Positions 20,896 to 34,607 of a stretch of 64,000 nucleotides of DNA are shown piece after piece. Position 1 is the first letter of the stretch; every line of letters begins with the position of its first letter. The position numbers and the translations under genes were made by a program. Source of the DNA: Oikopleura dioica (taxonomy: Eukaryota > Chordata > Appendicularia > Copelata > Oikopleuridae); assembly GCA_907165135.1 (NCBI GenBank), contig OU015566.1:6432157-6496156 (forward strand), given 5' to 3'. A model generated the notes under the pieces. That model was not told the DNA's origin. It did no database searches and saw only the letters and a program-made list of their open reading frames with translations.

Positions 20896-23743
20896 ATTCT
20901 GTTTTACGTAAAATCATTAAACTGAAATCCTCTGAAAATAAGTCCGAACGAACATTAATTAAATTTAACATTTGTGTAAGAAAAATTAAAGAAAGACTTT
21001 GAAAGTGGCTAAAAATGGGTCAGAGGCATTTCAGTAAAAAGCTTTTTTTTCTTGAAAAAGTCGTCAAAAAAAGCCTATTAACTGATTGATCTCCGCTCCA
21101 TCTTGCTCCCGCGGGTGGCAAATTGGCTCAGCTCTTTTGGGGGCTTCTGTCAGAAGTCAGCAGCAGAACCAGCAGCTATTTGCACATTTGCTTGATCTTC
21201 CATCCAGTCATCGTTTCTTCTAACTGATTGTTTTCGCTTTAACCAACGTTAGGTCATTTTCCGGCATGAACGCTCTTTCCTTTGCGCCACACCCTTACCG
21301 CACTTCGGTATTGGTTGCGCTCCCTTATTCCTTAGCTGGATTTTTAGAAAGAAAAACATTTTCAAAAAAAAGGATAGTTCAATTTTCTAAAAGCCAAATG
21401 TCGATTGAAAAAATAGTTTTTCTTTCTATTACTTTTTTCGTCTTTTATCAATTTTTATCTCGAATGAGCGGCGACTGCTCATTTCAAAAAATGTTTTTTC
21501 AAGTCGAGTCAAGAAGCTGCTCATTTTGGCGACGCCTGTGAAAATACGAGCACGCTTCTAACGCTCCGGAAAAAGGCTCAACAAGTGAAAATACAAGTGT
21601 CTCCCAAAATACAGCTGCCGCCATTCCCAAATAGGGCGAAATACGATCTCGTAAAAGTATAAGTGAAAATGAGCTGGCCCTGGTCAGCGAAAATCCTCAA
21701 GAAAGAGGATTTTATCAAGTTCATCACCGCAAAAGCGCCACAGCGTAAAATCGACGGCCGTTTTACCTGTCGATTTTTACGAGTTAAGCATAAGCCTTTT
21801 AGGGGCAACGTCGGCCCAGCCCTTCATCCCGTTGTTATTAAGGGTAGGGCGCCGTTTTTCGGCGAGGAAGGTAGTTTCTTGATGGAAAAAGGGGTATCTT
21901 TGATGATTTTTTGCCGGGGTTAGGGTTAGGGTTGATGCTCAATTTTTCGAAGGATTTTTCGTTGGAAAAAATTTTTAAGGATGAATTTTTTGTCGAAGTA
22001 GAACTGAAATTTATCGTGAAGTATTTGAAAAGCCGCGGACAACGGTGCCTAGCTCCGTTTGGGATAATCTGGCAAGTGGCCCTCTTCTCGGTAGTACTCA
22101 TCGTGGGGTTGAGCGCGAAGGGTTTGTTGTGCCAACAGCGATTCTATAGATGCCTCGTGGAAAAGTCCTTTTTTTCAGCGATAGGAACTTCTAAGAAACA
22201 TGTTTCAAAACAAGAGTTTACTCAGCAAACAACTTACAAAGTTGGAAATGACCATTTACACGGTTTAAAACGTCTATTTTTGGCTCAAAAAATGACAAAT
22301 TTTCCAATTAAAACTACGAATAATGATTTAAATTGAAAAAAAGCTTCTTATTTGAGAAATTCTGTCATTTTTTGACCCAAAAATTGAAAAAAGCTTGAAA
22401 AAATTTCGCTTGGTAAATTGTTTTCGTTGAACCCTAGTAGTGCAAATAATGATAGAGCGTTTAAGATCGCTCCGTGCTCGTTATGAAGCTCGTTTCTTCG
22501 CCCTTAAATCACATGCTTGTTCGGCTCTTGGCCCGACAAGACTGACCTCTAATGTTCTCTCGTTGCGACATTTGTCGCTGAGGCTAGTTCTTACTCTTCC
22601 TCCGCGTTCAACAAATCAATTTCGACCGGCCAGTCGAGCGGTTTCGGAGTAGGGCGAAAGGAGCGTGTAGAGACGAACATGGGGACATTTCCGGGGCCTC
22701 TGTTATTAGCTAGAATTTCCAATTGCGACAATTCAATTTTCAATTAGTTGTCCAGCAAAATATTTAAAGGATTTTCCATGATGCGGGAAATGAATCGGTC
22801 TAAAAAATAACGTCAGGGTCTTGAAAGAGCTTTTCCTGAAAGCCGCGTAGCGGCTTTTTTTAAAACGAAGCCGCAGAGCGGCTTCGCCATAATTTTTTTC
22901 GTCATCTCTTTGAGATTTCGAAGCGGCTTCGTTTTTGGAAAAGCCGCTGCACGGCTTTCAATTGAAGCTCTCTAAAGTCAATGTCTTAAAAATGAACTTT
23001 TTTTCAACTGAATTCATAAAATGACTTGATTTCTACAATCTTGATTTTGCGGGGTGATCCTTTAACCCGAAAAAGACGGGTCTTCGTTCCGAGGGGGTGT
23101 CAGCCTCTCGTTGTCTAAAATTGGCCCCTGCTCCTTGCGGAATTTCGCCTGGCGAAGGTGATAATGTGCTCCTCCGAAACCACGAGACCGCGAAAATGAA
23201 AAAATGTCTTTTTCACGATTCGCAGCGGAGCAGATGGCTCCAGTGAGCCAGGTCACGTGTGGTCACTTATCCACACTCTAACGATGTCTGTGGCGCGATT
23301 AACTCTCTTCCTTCGTCTGATTTTACGTCAGCTGCCAAAAAATTGGCATTCCTCGGCTGCGCGAGACTCGATTTCAAAGAACCAAAAAACGAGACATTCG
23401 TCGCGATTTTTCTGTGTTGAATTCTTGATTGACGTGGCTGCGAAAATTGCCACTTGAAAGAAAAAAGAAAGAAATTGTCAATTTTCAACCCTCTGTCCAA
23501 TACCCTCGTAAATTCAGCTCGCGGTTGTTTTGGGGCGAGTCTCAGGACTGGAATAGAGAGAGATACACGCATCTGGGATGGCACTACTCTTGAGCCAAGA
23601 GTCACGTGTGCCAACGCATCGGGCAAAATCCTTTTGATCGCTTTATCGCATTTGGAATTTAATACGCGCTAGTGCCATACAACCCCGCTTCATAATCATT
23701 TTTTCCTCAATTTTTTATATTGAAACTAACTTTTTATTTTCAG
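20896..23743. other. Unique 2.8 kb with no confident gene
   Basis: Present once in the window. It contains a short TTAGGG-like run (ggttagggttaggg at about 21918) and a foldback element at 22817-22980. A possible signal-peptide exon, MSIEKIVFLSITFFVFYQFL at about 21398, is one candidate for a 5' exon of the galaxin-like gene, but I cannot connect it by splice phase. A 142-codon frame at 21911-22336 has no ATG at its start and no recognisable domain. Other frames are short and unconvincing. Confidence 0.4.
22817..22980. mobile_element. Foldback element family 2
   Basis: Inverted-repeat element with arms of AAAGCCGCnnnnCGGCTTT and GAAGCCGCnnnnGCGGCTTC blocks and outer ends related to ttgaaagagctt...aagctctctaaa. 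It is related in plan to the element at 49641-49820. No coding capacity, so a MITE-like element. Confidence 0.65.
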
Positions 23744-24930
23744 TCTTGAACGGAATCAAGTTCCGACGACAGGGAAAAGAGCCCAAGCCCGATTCTTTGG
23801 AGCGATTCAGAAAGGTGACCCGATCTGACAACGGTCACCTGACATGCATGGACGCCGACAAAATCCACAAAAAGCACAAGGGCGGAAACTCTCACCAAGA
23901 AGAAGAGCCCGCTCCCGGCATGCAAATGGACGTCGGTTTGGATGTCGAGCCGCTCCAGGAAATCATCTACCCGCGATACAATGGGCCCGACGCTCCCTTC
24001 CCAGATGCTCACATGGGAATCTTTTCTGAAGAAGTCGAGGAAGAGGAAGAGCAAGAAGTTACTCCACGACGAAATCCAATCTCGGAATTCAATCTGTCTT
24101 CTGTTGATCCAGTCAGTGGGGGTGTTGTTTCGACGGAATTTGAAGAGCCAGAAGAAGGTAATAATTAATTTTATGATTTTCTTATAAGGAACATACGTTC
24201 TGCTGGATTGGATAACAGCTGGTATGGGTCTTATTTAAATTCCATGAATCTAACAATCGATAAATTCATAAAGACACAAGTTGCATTATTATTCTGGTGT
24301 TTCATTTCTTCATTTTTCTTTCTAGATGAAGCCACAATGGTCCAACTCGTCGGAGAAATCCCAGAAGAACAACTCGTTCCCGCCAACTACGAAGAAGAAA
24401 GCTTGAGCCGAGAGGAGGTAAAAAATTTGAGCTAAATAAGTACTAAATAAAAATTAAAATTTTGATGTTTATGCAAAACTAACTCCTTCCTCATCAACTT
24501 ATCTAGATCCGCCTCATCCGCCTCCGAAAGAAGTTTTTCGAGATGAAAAACGTCAAGATCGGCTGCTGCAACGGACAGGCTTACAATTCGCAGAAGCGAT
24601 GCTGCTGCCGACGAGTTTCGTTTGATATGGACAAGAAATTCTGCTGCGCCATCAACGTACTTTTCAAAAAATGCCTTTTCAAAATTACTAAAATTTTTAA
24701 GGGTTGCGAAAGCTTCAAGATCATGAACAGAGGCAGCATTCAGGACTACAACGATTGTCTTTCTCTTGATGGTACGTTTTCAACGCAGTGATTTATCGAT
24801 GCCTACACCCTTAATCCTCTTTTTGCGCCATTTTATCAACCATCTTTCAGGTCTCGTCGTGCAGGAATACGGTTACCAAGGTCAACGAGGACAGCCCAAG
24901 ATCTTCGGAAACGACCGAAGCCGAAATTAA
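23744..24930 (+). CDS. Galaxin-like cysteine-rich protein (5' end not found)
   Basis: Exons join(23744..24157,24326..24417,24507..24656,24702..24771,24851..24930), all with GT/AG borders and consistent phase. The first listed exon begins after ttttattttcag with a split codon, so an upstream exon is expected, unless translation starts at the Met at about 23850 after trans-splicing. The N-terminal part is basic then strongly acidic (EEVEEEEEQE). The C-terminal part carries paired-cysteine motifs, CCNGQAYNS...CCC...FCC, typical of galaxin-type repeats known from coral skeletal matrix and other secreted proteins. It ends NDRSRN, stop. Role unknown, probably extracellular. Its last three exons are the source of the fragments at 7479 and 35732. 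Confidence 0.6.
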
Positions 24931-25686
24931 AACCCTTCCACCGAGCAGTATCCGGAAATGGACCACAACCAGGGCGTAAGAGGTGAAAATCAGTCGCAGT
25001 ACAAAATTGACCCCTTGACTTGTTTTCCTTGAAGTCCTGTTTCGCGTCTCCTTTTCCGTAGTTTTATATTTTGCGCTTTCAAAAAAGACTTCTTCAATTT
25101 TCAAACAAAATCTCGCCGATTTTTTTTTATCTTTTATGCCACATTTTTTTTTTGTCTTTTTTTTTGTAAATTTGTTGTTTTAATTTTTAACTCATCGTCG
25201 CGGTCGACAAAATTTCGACCATCCACGATCATCACAAAATAAAACACGCGAGTACTATTTAAAAAAAAGAAAACCAACAACCCTGAATTTCCCAATCCCC
25301 CAAAAAACTACTTTTACTTTTTGATATAAGTTTTTCTTGTGTAAATATCGCGCCACTAAGAACATGAATCAAACATGGCAGAACGCACGTCTGTACAGAA
25401 GACCACAAGATGGTAGCAGCCGACAAAAAATAACGAAGAAAAAAAATGAAGAAAAAACTCATCTTCCACAAAAAACAGCTGCCGCTTTATTTCAATAAAT
25501 TTCCTGTTTATACCTAAAAAGTTGCTTTCTATATTTTTTTTTGCATTCTTATTTTGAAACTTGTCCCTTTCGTATCATCGCTGAAGAAAATAGGAAGCAA
25601 TAGTAAGCGACAAAAATAAAATTGACTTCCGCTTCCATCCGCATATAATCAAGGCTTCTGAGGGAGAGCAATACAGTGAGAAAGAA

Positions 25687-25984
25687 ATGAGTGCAATTAA
25701 TGATTTTTACGACAAGCTCCGCCCTGATCAAGTGACCAAATTCCGATCAATTTTGGACGATCTGAGAGGGGCCTACGACAACCTTGATTCTGCCCAGAAA
25801 GAGTTCTTCGAGTCGAAATACTCAGACGGTTCTGCTGCTGATTGCCCGGTGGTGAAGCTTATTGGTAATGCTGGAGCCTTCGATAAAGGTAAATTTTTAT
25901 TTCGAATTAAAAATGTTTCTAAAAATTTAAATTCTCCCAGAAGCTACAACTGATGGTCAAAGCCATTTTTGTGTTCTTTTATAA
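25687..25984 (+). CDS. Small helical protein, intact copy
   Basis: join(25687..25888,25941..25984), the same protein as 10427-10724. It lies directly downstream of the full galaxin-like gene on the same strand and converges on the protease. This is probably the parental position from which the stop-bearing paralogue at 36835 derived. Confidence 0.55.
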
Positions 25985-26164
25985 AAGAAAAATTGTATCT
26001 TGAAAGAAAATATGCAATAAAATGAGCAAAATAAGACTTCAAGAAAATCAAACCGTTTTTTTTTTGCATGCTAAGTGTATTGAGAAAAGCAAAAGAAGTA
26101 TCGCCTAAATAAGTGACAATTTGTGTAACGTGTTTTCGTGAAGATCGTGTTCCTATTCCAAAGC

Positions 26165-28769
26165 TCAAGAATTTTGAAGATTGTCCATTGTATCGAATAT
26201 CCAGTCAACATAATTGGAGACTTTAGCGTAAATTCCTGGAAAGTTCGGAGCAGCGCAGCCGAAACCCCAAGAAACAACACCGTAAACAACGGGTTTTCCA
26301 AAAGCTTCGCAGACCAAGGGTCCTCCAGAGTCGCCCTGGCAGGAATCCTTCCCTCCGTCAGTTTGTCCATCGCCATCAAAATCTGGGATTCCAGCGCAAA
26401 ACTGCGTTTCCCAAGTTGTTGGCTCGAAACTTATCATATTCGTTGCCTCACAGTACTCGTTAGAAAATGTGTAAACGCCGACTTCATTCAAAAGATGCGA
26501 TGGCTCGTTACCAGCCCCATAACCTGCAACCTTGCAGTAAGATCCGTCGGCAACATGGTCTGCTGGAAGACATGCTGGGGATATCTTCGATGCGCATGTT
26601 TCTGGGCCCTCAGGGCCGTACTGATTGATGAGCGACTGCTTGACATTGGGAATTTTCAGAAGACAGATGTCATGAGGAGTTCCAGTCTCGTCAGTACTGT
26701 TGAAATCAAAACGATCGTAATCTTCGTGAATCTTGAAGTTTTGCAATTCAAGGTCCAAACTGCAAGGTTCAACCCGGTCGATGACTGAGACTCCTAAAAG
26801 CACAAGGGCATCATCTATATTTGTACCGAAACAACAGTGCGCAGCAGTCAGTACAAAATCGTGAGAGCCATCTTCAAACATTGTGATCAATGTCCCTCCG
26901 CAGGAGAAATCAAAGTTCGCGTAATAAGGATGCGCATCGATCGGCACATCTGTTCCGCCGACGATTTTTGTAAGAGGCTCGCTCTCGATTGGTTCAAGAG
27001 GAGTTTCACAAGTCATGTTTTTCCAAGATGGCTGCTCGAAAGTCGCATTTGGGAAGATTCCAGGACCAGTGGGAAGCGGAGAAGAGTCAGTTGTCGACGT
27101 TTCGGTTGGTTCTGTCACAGGAGGTGGAGTGAGAACAAAGCTCTCCATTTCGTTCGCGTCAACAAAACTGACACTGATTAAATCGTCAACCTCAGCGCAA
27201 AGGCCCCAATTGTAGTCAAGCACGCCTTTGAGAACAGGATAGTCATCGACGAGGCAGATGAGCCCTCCGCCAGTATCACCAAGGCAAGTCTTTGCTGGGT
27301 CATTTTCGTCGATTGATTTGAATTCTCCATCCAAATAGATTAGAACCGCATCACGGAGAACCGTCGCTTGCTCGGGCACGAACTCAATGTAGTCACCAAG
27401 GCCAGCTATATAGCAGCTTGTTCCACTAAAAATTATTAAGACAAAAATTCAACCCAAGATTTAACTTACTCTTCCAACTCCACATCTGATAAGCAAGCTG
27501 GCTCAAAACACGATCCGCCAGCACAAGAATCGGGTGCGTTGTCAATCAGATTCGGAACCCTGACCATGCATTGTCTGGTTTCAGATAGAATTCCATTTCG
27601 ATACTCGATGGGATTGATTATGTATTCATCGTTGTCGGGGTATTCCAAGTCATAAGCGCCAATATGGATGTTGAATCGGGACATATCAAAGTAGCAGCAC
27701 CACGAGTCTGTCACAAGCCAATCGTCAGAACCGTCCTCGTATTTTGTCAAAATTGTCAAGCCGCAGTTTTCGGTCTCATCAAAGCCCGTCTTCTCGCTCC
27801 AAGCAAACCAGGGGTATCTTCCCTTTTTCGTTTCTTGTCCACCAGCGATTTTCGAAGAACTTCCAGGGCTTGAACAAGTTTTCGTCTTCGGCATGGATAG
27901 GGGTGGAAACTCGAAAGTTTCCTCCCAATCGATCGGCTCTTTGTAGAGTGAATGGAGCATACATTTGGTGTAGTCTTCGTTGTTGGTTTCTTCATCGATT
28001 TGCTAAAAATTGAATTAAGGCTTGGCTGGTTTTGAAAGAGCTTGATTCTCACCTTGGTCATGAAATAATAATTAGCTTTTGTCACGCATTCTTCCACTGC
28101 TTCAAAGTCGTGCTGATCTTCATTGAAATTCACCTCCATCAGCAAAGAGTCACCATTCTCATTCTTCAGTTCTCGTTGTTGATATCGTCGAGAAAACTGG
28201 AGAAAAACACTTTCTTTCGTCCCATGTCTTTCTTTTTTCGGCGTTTGATGTCCGATGAACTGACTTTCGTAGACATCAAGTTGGAGGTCAGAAAATGAAA
28301 CATGTAGATCTTGCAAGTGGAGATGATGGTCAGTGACGAACTCGCCGCAGTTGGAAATTTTGAAGCGAACCATTCCGACGTAATCCTCCTCTGCTGGCAG
28401 CCTTGTTTTCCCTTTGAAGTCGACTGAGTAGAGAACAGAACCATATTTTCGACTGATCACCCTGGTCTTTGTCTTTGTCGCTTGCTTAGATTGGATTTAA
28501 GCATGTCCGACAAAAATTTTCTTGTAAATTATCAGACGTTAATTCCTTTCCTTAAAACCGTTGCACTTCTTTTTGCATTTGACTGACGATCCGAAAGCTG
28601 CTCCATTGTCCGGGTCACAGCCTTGCTTGAGCTTTGGAAACTCGCAGTAGCTGACTGGCTGGGATGATTCTGTTGGGCTGAATGAAGTTGTTGATGTAGC
28701 AGACGTGGAGATAATAGTTGTCGAGTGAAACGCACTCGTAGTCAAAAAGAAGGAAGAAAGTAACTTCAT
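26165..28769 (-). CDS. Two-domain trypsin-family protein (T copy, second instance)
   Basis: complement(join(26165..27425,27470..28002,28053..28484)) plus the signal-like frame 28539-28769. It is essentially identical to 10902-13506, with the same inactive first domain, active second domain, and the same lost donor and in-frame stops near the 5' end. It sits between the small gene and the orphan beta-catenin tail exons at 29206-30083. Confidence 0.7.
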
Positions 28770-29205
28770 CTCTTCTCGAGCGACTCTCGTTCTGACCGCA
28801 CCCGAACTTTTGCCGTCGTTTTTAAGTGCTTCATGGCTTTGACGAAGTTTAGCAGAAGAAAGAAAATCTTTAATGAACTATTCTGCGGTTTACGGAGATT
28901 GATCTTGATATTGTATCCATCGCATTGTATTTGTTTCATGATGTGCGCATGAAAGAACGATGACCTTTGGGAGGTCTTTCTTTTTTTGCTGACCTGTCAT
29001 CTTGAAATTCTTACAAATAGATGAACCAACAACTTTTACGGAGTGCAACATGTTTTAATTAAACGCTTGTACGGTCAAAACAGTAAAGAAAAGAATGCTT
29101 AGTACGCTTTGATTTTTCGGGGAAAAAAAGAAAGAGGGAAAGTTAGGTCAAACATTGGTGAAGGAAACAGGGATTTTTCTAAGGAAATGACATGTCGATT
29201 TTGGC

Positions 29206-30083
29206 TTAGATGTCAGTATCGTGCCAACCGTTGAGTTGTTGGTCGGGAGTTTGGTGGCCAGAGCGCGACATTTGAGTCATCGCGGTCGGAGATCGGTGCT
29301 CAGAGGGGAGGAGGGATGTTCCTTCGTCGTGGTAGGTCGTCACCTGAACTTGTTTTAAATGCTTGTATAATTTTAAAGAATGGAGGGAGAGGTTAGTTAG
29401 AAATCAAAGGAGGAAAGAAAGGAGTTAGAGAAAGGAGGATAAATCTGGATCCAATCAAGCCAATAATCAAATCGCTCAAATCTTGTTGTTATTGAACCTC
29501 GGATTTCTGAGCCGCAATAGAAATCATTTCAATATCCGCTTCAGTGAAAACTGTGATGTGCTTTGAATTGTTTGTGGTACTCATTTTTCGTTGAAAACAA
29601 GGAAGAAAACCAGGAAGAATTGCAGAATTCTCTTTCAACAAAATTGCCTATTCAAATTCTCATCAATTTCCATTTTCGCTTGTTTTTCTGGCGGCGAGCT
29701 TCTAGGCTTGGGAACTGCCGAGGATCTTCCGGAAGCACGAGCGGAAGCATGAGTCGATGCTCGGAGAGTTTGAGGGAGGGAAGCCTTGCTCATTCGGCTG
29801 GGAGACTCGCGCACGAACGAGGTGTTTTCAATTCCACTTTCTGGTTTTGGAGTCACTTGAGCTACTTGTTGGTTCAACAATATGACAATAAATCTTTTGA
29901 GCTCCTTTTCTTCATTTGAACCTTCCCTGAAACCTTGGGCTTGCTTTTCGCAGCTTCGAGTCTGGCAATTTCTTCATCAATATTCCTCTCTGCCTCCTTT
30001 TGCTTCTCCACAGCAATTTCATATTCTCTCATTTGCTTTTCATATTCTTCTCCAGCGGCCTTGACGGCTTTTTCTGCAGCTTT
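29206..30083 (-). pseudogene. Orphan beta-catenin 3' exons, second instance
   Basis: Exon-like segments 29206-29343, 29498-29579, 29648-29861 and 29874-30083, equivalent to 968-1845. They are again followed by the insert and not by the armadillo exons. Same altered donor after the coiled-coil segment. Confidence 0.6.
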
Positions 30084-30291
30084 CTTTCCAAATTCATTCA
30101 AAAATCAGTGCCAAAATATAAATCTGTGATACGTGCACTTGTTTTTCCGTGTTTTTTTTTTATGAGAAAATTAAAATTTAATCGAAAATTAAAATTTAAT
30201 CGATAATCGAAATTCTGTAGAGAGCTTTCTCAGAATCTTGGTCAAAATTAATCTCAGACTAAGATTAAAAACTTTTCTTTCATTTTAAAAA

Positions 30292-30341
30292 GCCAGCCCT
30301 TCCAGCCAAATCCCCGCGGGGAAATGGCCGGAGGGGCTGGC
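30292..30341. mobile_element. Foldback element family 1, short form
   Basis: A 50-bp remnant with one complete arm. Relative to 2053-2187, 85 bp is missing between a ccttcc and a cctcc word. Flanks match the long-form locus. Confidence 0.75.
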
Positions 30342-30626
30342 ATATCGACATTCAAAGATTTTAAATATTTCTCATTTGGAGGATTAATCTTCCTTGATTT
30401 CATTCTTTCACGGAAAAGAAACTGTTAAATAGTTAATTTTATAAATAACACTGTATAACACTTACTCAACTTTGCAAAAAAGCCAATCAAAAACTAAATT
30501 CTTCTTTTCTGTCTCCAAAAAGTAGATTTTCTGTATTCAAAAACTTAGTCAAGCTTTGAAAATTCCAATTAAAAAAGTCTTCTTTCGCAAAAACCATTTA
30601 TTGAATAATTCTCAGAAAAATTGAAA

Positions 30627-30785
30627 ATGGACAATCCGATTTCGCAACTAGCAAATTACAAACTGCAGTTGGGCAAGGTGGAGGCTGCCTTGACCGCAGA
30701 CCCGGAGAACCAAAAAATGACGAGCCAGATCATTAGAGCCAGATCAAAGAGTTCGATGACTTCCTCTGATTCTAGCTCTAGTTGA
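30627..30785 (+). pseudogene. SMNDC1/SPF30-like N-terminal fragment, second copy
   Basis: Identical to 2473-2631; same early stop. Confidence 0.4.
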
Positions 30786-31394
30786 ATCGAAAGTGTTGAA
30801 GAGAAGAATGAGTTATTGAGCACTCAGCCTAAAAATAAGGACGGGTAAGAGAGCCATTTTTCAAGTTGTCGGAAAACAAGTTGACCAGCTTTTAATTATG
30901 TAACAAGAACGCGTGTACTACCTTGAAGCAAACGTAGTATGGTTAATTTCCAAGATCAAGTGTCCATTCTTGTCCAAAAGCCGAATCGCCTCTGAAAGCT
31001 GCCGTCGTTAATCTTTTGCGGCTAAACTCGCCCGCCCCCTCCGGAGCATTTTCCTGGGCGTGAAAAAGTTCACAGCGCGGCGCGCTGATTGGCCGTCACT
31101 TGAGTTCAAAAAGCCACGGCCAGGACCAGCGGATTCACCACCACAACAGCGCCACTCTGAGCGCAGCGGATCAGAAGCCAAGCCCGGCCCATATGGAAAA
31201 AGATCAACAAGAGCCATAAAGCTCGAAATGGCCAAAATTCATGAAAATAACTAAAAAGGGGGATTAAGGGGTTTTTGGACACGGGGAATTCAGATATGGG
31301 ATTATATTTTAGAAAAAAGCAAGTTTGAAGGGAAAAATCAAGTTTGAAAATTGAAATAAAGGAAGACTTTAAAAAATGATTAACGAATACATCA

Positions 31395-31532
31395 GCCCCT
31401 CTGGTTGCTCCCTTTTCGGGAGTGACTGGAGGGGCTTTTTTGCGTTTGGACAGCTGATTTTTTGAATGAAATATTGTCTAAACGCAAAAAAGCCCCTCCA
31501 GTCACTCCCGAAAAAGGAGCGACCAGAGGGGC
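31395..31532. mobile_element. Foldback element family 1 relative, long form
   Basis: A 138-bp inverted repeat with outer arms gcccctctggttgctccctt and inner arms ggaggggcttttttgcgttt with their complements. The short counterpart is at 3241-3282. Confidence 0.8.
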
Positions 31533-31592
31533 AGAAGATTTTTGAATTTTTTATCTGCTTATTTTGCAAAATAAAGACAAACAAACATTTTT

Positions 31593-32651
31593 TTATGATA
31601 GATTGTATTCTTGAGCAAATGAAATATTTACAGGAGGGGCAGTGGGAAGGTCAGAAAGAACATGAATGTTGTGTTCTTCGATCCGGGGATTTTCTGTCGG
31701 CGCAGCAGCGATGAGTGTTCTTGTTGATTGCATCAAATCATGGTGAATCGGGCCTTGCTCGTAAAAGACGTAGAGCATCTGGTTGCCAATATCAGACTGG
31801 ATCATTCTGTTGAATGATGTCTTTTGCCATTCATCGACTCTAGGCTCGCCGATGCTATTTTGGACAAGATGATCAGGATGTACTCCACGCACATGTTTGA
31901 CGAGCTCTGCCTTGTTCTTGATGAGGCACTTGCATCGGGAGCAGACGTATCTGGACATGGCCGCCTTGAACTTTGCATCCGCCAAGTTTTCGTCAAAGAT
32001 TTGTTTAAGTTGGATCAGGTTGAGCGTATTTTCCCAGTTGAAGCATGAAAGATTCGCCAAGGCGCGGAGCTTTTCGCAGTCGTTTTCGTAGAGCACATGT
32101 CGCTTGAAATTTTCCCGAAGAAAAACTCCAGCAATGTCCCAGTCGCCGGTTTTTTCATGGTAGAGATATTCTTGAGTAGCATCAGCAAATCTAAAAATAG
32201 GTTAATTTCAATCAAAAATTTTGCCAGAAAAATCTTACTTTTGAAATTACCTCGGATCTCTAACAGGCTTGAAAGCATCGCCATCAAAATAAGGACTCCA
32301 CGGGTCGGTCGAAAACATGGAGTAAACTTGGGCGTAATATTCGGGAGTGTTTCCTCTGTCCTCTTGAATTATCCGCGTAAATCCATGCTTCGACAATGCC
32401 TTTAATGCCATGGGAAGGCCTTTTTTAATTAGCCAAGCCATGTCACCAAAAGCATTTTTGTCAGTAGCTCGAATAGTGGATAATAAAACTTCTGGAAGCA
32501 ATGGGATGTTATCAGTCTCTCTCTGATTTCTACGTCTCTGATTTTGTAGTGGTGCAACTCTTTGTCGAGCAACCCTTCTGGCTCTTCTATACGAAGCTCC
32601 CTGTCGGGCTCTCATTCTTTCTTCATCATTGGCATGAACTAGTCTTGGCAT
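31593..32651 (-). CDS. C2H2 zinc-finger protein, second copy
   Basis: complement(join(31593..32190,32251..32651)). Same 332-residue product as 3342-4400, with one C2H2 finger in the C-terminal half and an Arg-rich start. No differences in the encoded protein were noticed. Confidence 0.7.
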
Positions 32652-33580
32652 TTTGATTTATTGATACAATCTTGAAGCTGTATTTATTCAAAAAAAAAAC
32701 TCTAGCTCCATCGAGGAGCTAAGTGATAAAATCAACTCGGCGTGAGACAAACTTCGCGCACAAGCTGCCGATTCCAAGAAGCAGGAAAGATTAACTTTTT
32801 GCCCGCCGCTCGGTGGCGCCTTTTGAGAGAGAAATCGAAAGATTTTCTTAATATCGGCTTATTTCAAATTTTTAACAAGCTTTATAATGTCAAGCCTATA
32901 AGCTTGTCAAAAGTATTATTAAGAATCTCGTTGCTGCTACCATGAATTTTTGAGAGCAATTCGAAAGTGCACGAGTGCGATGCGCTGTATTTTCGTTATG
33001 CGGGCGCGATTCGGCCCCAGAAATTTACTGTTTCAGCAACGGAAATAAAATTAAGATTTTCAGAAAACTAAAAGGCTCGTGATTCGAAAACTTTCTTAAA
33101 AATTGAAAGAAACCAATTTTTGAGGAATCTCTCTGAATGTTGCTATTAGGGCGCGCGTGTGGAAATTCGAAAATTCAAAAAACCGCCTTTTTTAATTTTT
33201 AAAAAAGGTTAAGAGTCACGAGCCTATAAGGTTTCTTAAAAACAGTATTATAAATTCATAACTGCTAACAAAAATTTGTGAGGGCCAAACGCGCGCGCAC
33301 GCTGAAAATTCAGGGAATCTTACTCGTGTTTTTTCAAACCGCTCTCAAAAATTCCCAGTAGCAGCTATGAATTTCTGAAAAAAGCCTTTTGAAAAGCTTA
33401 TTTGCTCGAGCTTATGATGCATCTTATAAATTTAAAAAAGACCGATTTAGAAATTAGCTTTTCAAATTCAAAGAGAATGCCGCTCGGTGGCGCTTATTTG
33501 GCAGGCAGGTTTCAAGTTCAGAACATTCGCCGAATGTCCTAAAGGATGACTGCTTCAAAAGTTTCAATATGGGACATAAA
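32652..33580. other. No gene; repeat of 4401-5329
   Basis: Same AT-rich stretch with the two gccgctcggtggcgc words. Nothing else seen. Confidence 0.4.
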
Positions 33581-34566
33581 CGAGCATTGTCCAGAATTTT
33601 CAACCTGCAAGAATTTTTGCTCTGGATTGCTCTGGATTTTCAAACTGCCAGAATCTGGAGTGTGTTGATGAAGATGAGTGTTCCCTTGAACTATATGACG
33701 AAAATATGATCTGCAGTAACACGATCGGAAGCTACTCGTGTGACTGTGTTGATGGAATGAAAATGATGGCTGTGACTGTTATGATGTTGATGAATGTGAA
33801 GAGGAAAATGCTTGCCCTGAAAATTCGATTGGTAAAAATATTGATAGGAGCTTCGAATGTTTTGCCAATCAGGATTTACCGGCGATATTTGTTTTGGATG
33901 TCTGTTTTGTGATACCTGTTTCGATGTCGACGAATGCGAAAAGGGGGATCACTTGTGCGAAAAAATCTGCATCAATACAATTGGGAGCTTCACATGCTCG
34001 TGCCTTGTACCAATGCGACAACTCGACACATACAACTGCGAAGATGTAAGCAAGGATGATGAGCTTCAAAAAATGATGGAAAATGAACTAACGAGTATTT
34101 CCGAAAAATGCAACTTGCCTTGAAATTTAAAAACGACTCGAAACTTGTTTCAGAAGCAATAGGCGAAGCGTCAGCGAGAACTAGAAATCTTCTGTCGAAT
34201 CTTCTCGCTCCTAAAAGTGGAGATGACTCTTTTTTGAAGAAAATTGGATCTTCGAGTGTGGATCTACTAGAATCAAGATCAAGTAAGAAGGGATTGCTAG
34301 CTGAAATTAAATTTAATCCCTTTATCTACTCTGACGACGATTTGAGACTTGCCAACCAAGTTTTCGAGGGCTCCCTAACTCTGTCCAAAAAATCCGAAAA
34401 AGGCCAGTTCAGCTGCTTCCAGAGCAATCTAACTTTTAATCTTGGCGCGCCGCGGGAGATCGCTAGAATTTTTCGATCGAGGCCACCTTCCGGGGCGGTG
34501 CACCAAGATTTAAAAAAAAGATTGCTACGAAAGCGGTTCCGAATGCCAAGGACTAACCTAGAATAG
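33581..34566 (+). pseudogene. Calcium-binding-EGF-like gene remnant, second copy
   Basis: Same broken frames as 5330-6315. Because the breaks are shared, they are unlikely to be independent read errors. Confidence 0.55.
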
Positions 34567-34607
34567 CTAGCATTTTCTGTGCAAAAAGAAATAAATTAGA
34601 TTTTTAC

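Noticed and set aside
21916-21932. TTAGGG-like run suggesting a telomere or fusion point
   Set aside because: Only about two units; too short to mean a telomere.
21911-22336. 142-codon plus-strand frame
   Set aside because: No ATG at its start, biased composition and no domain; single copy gives no constraint test.
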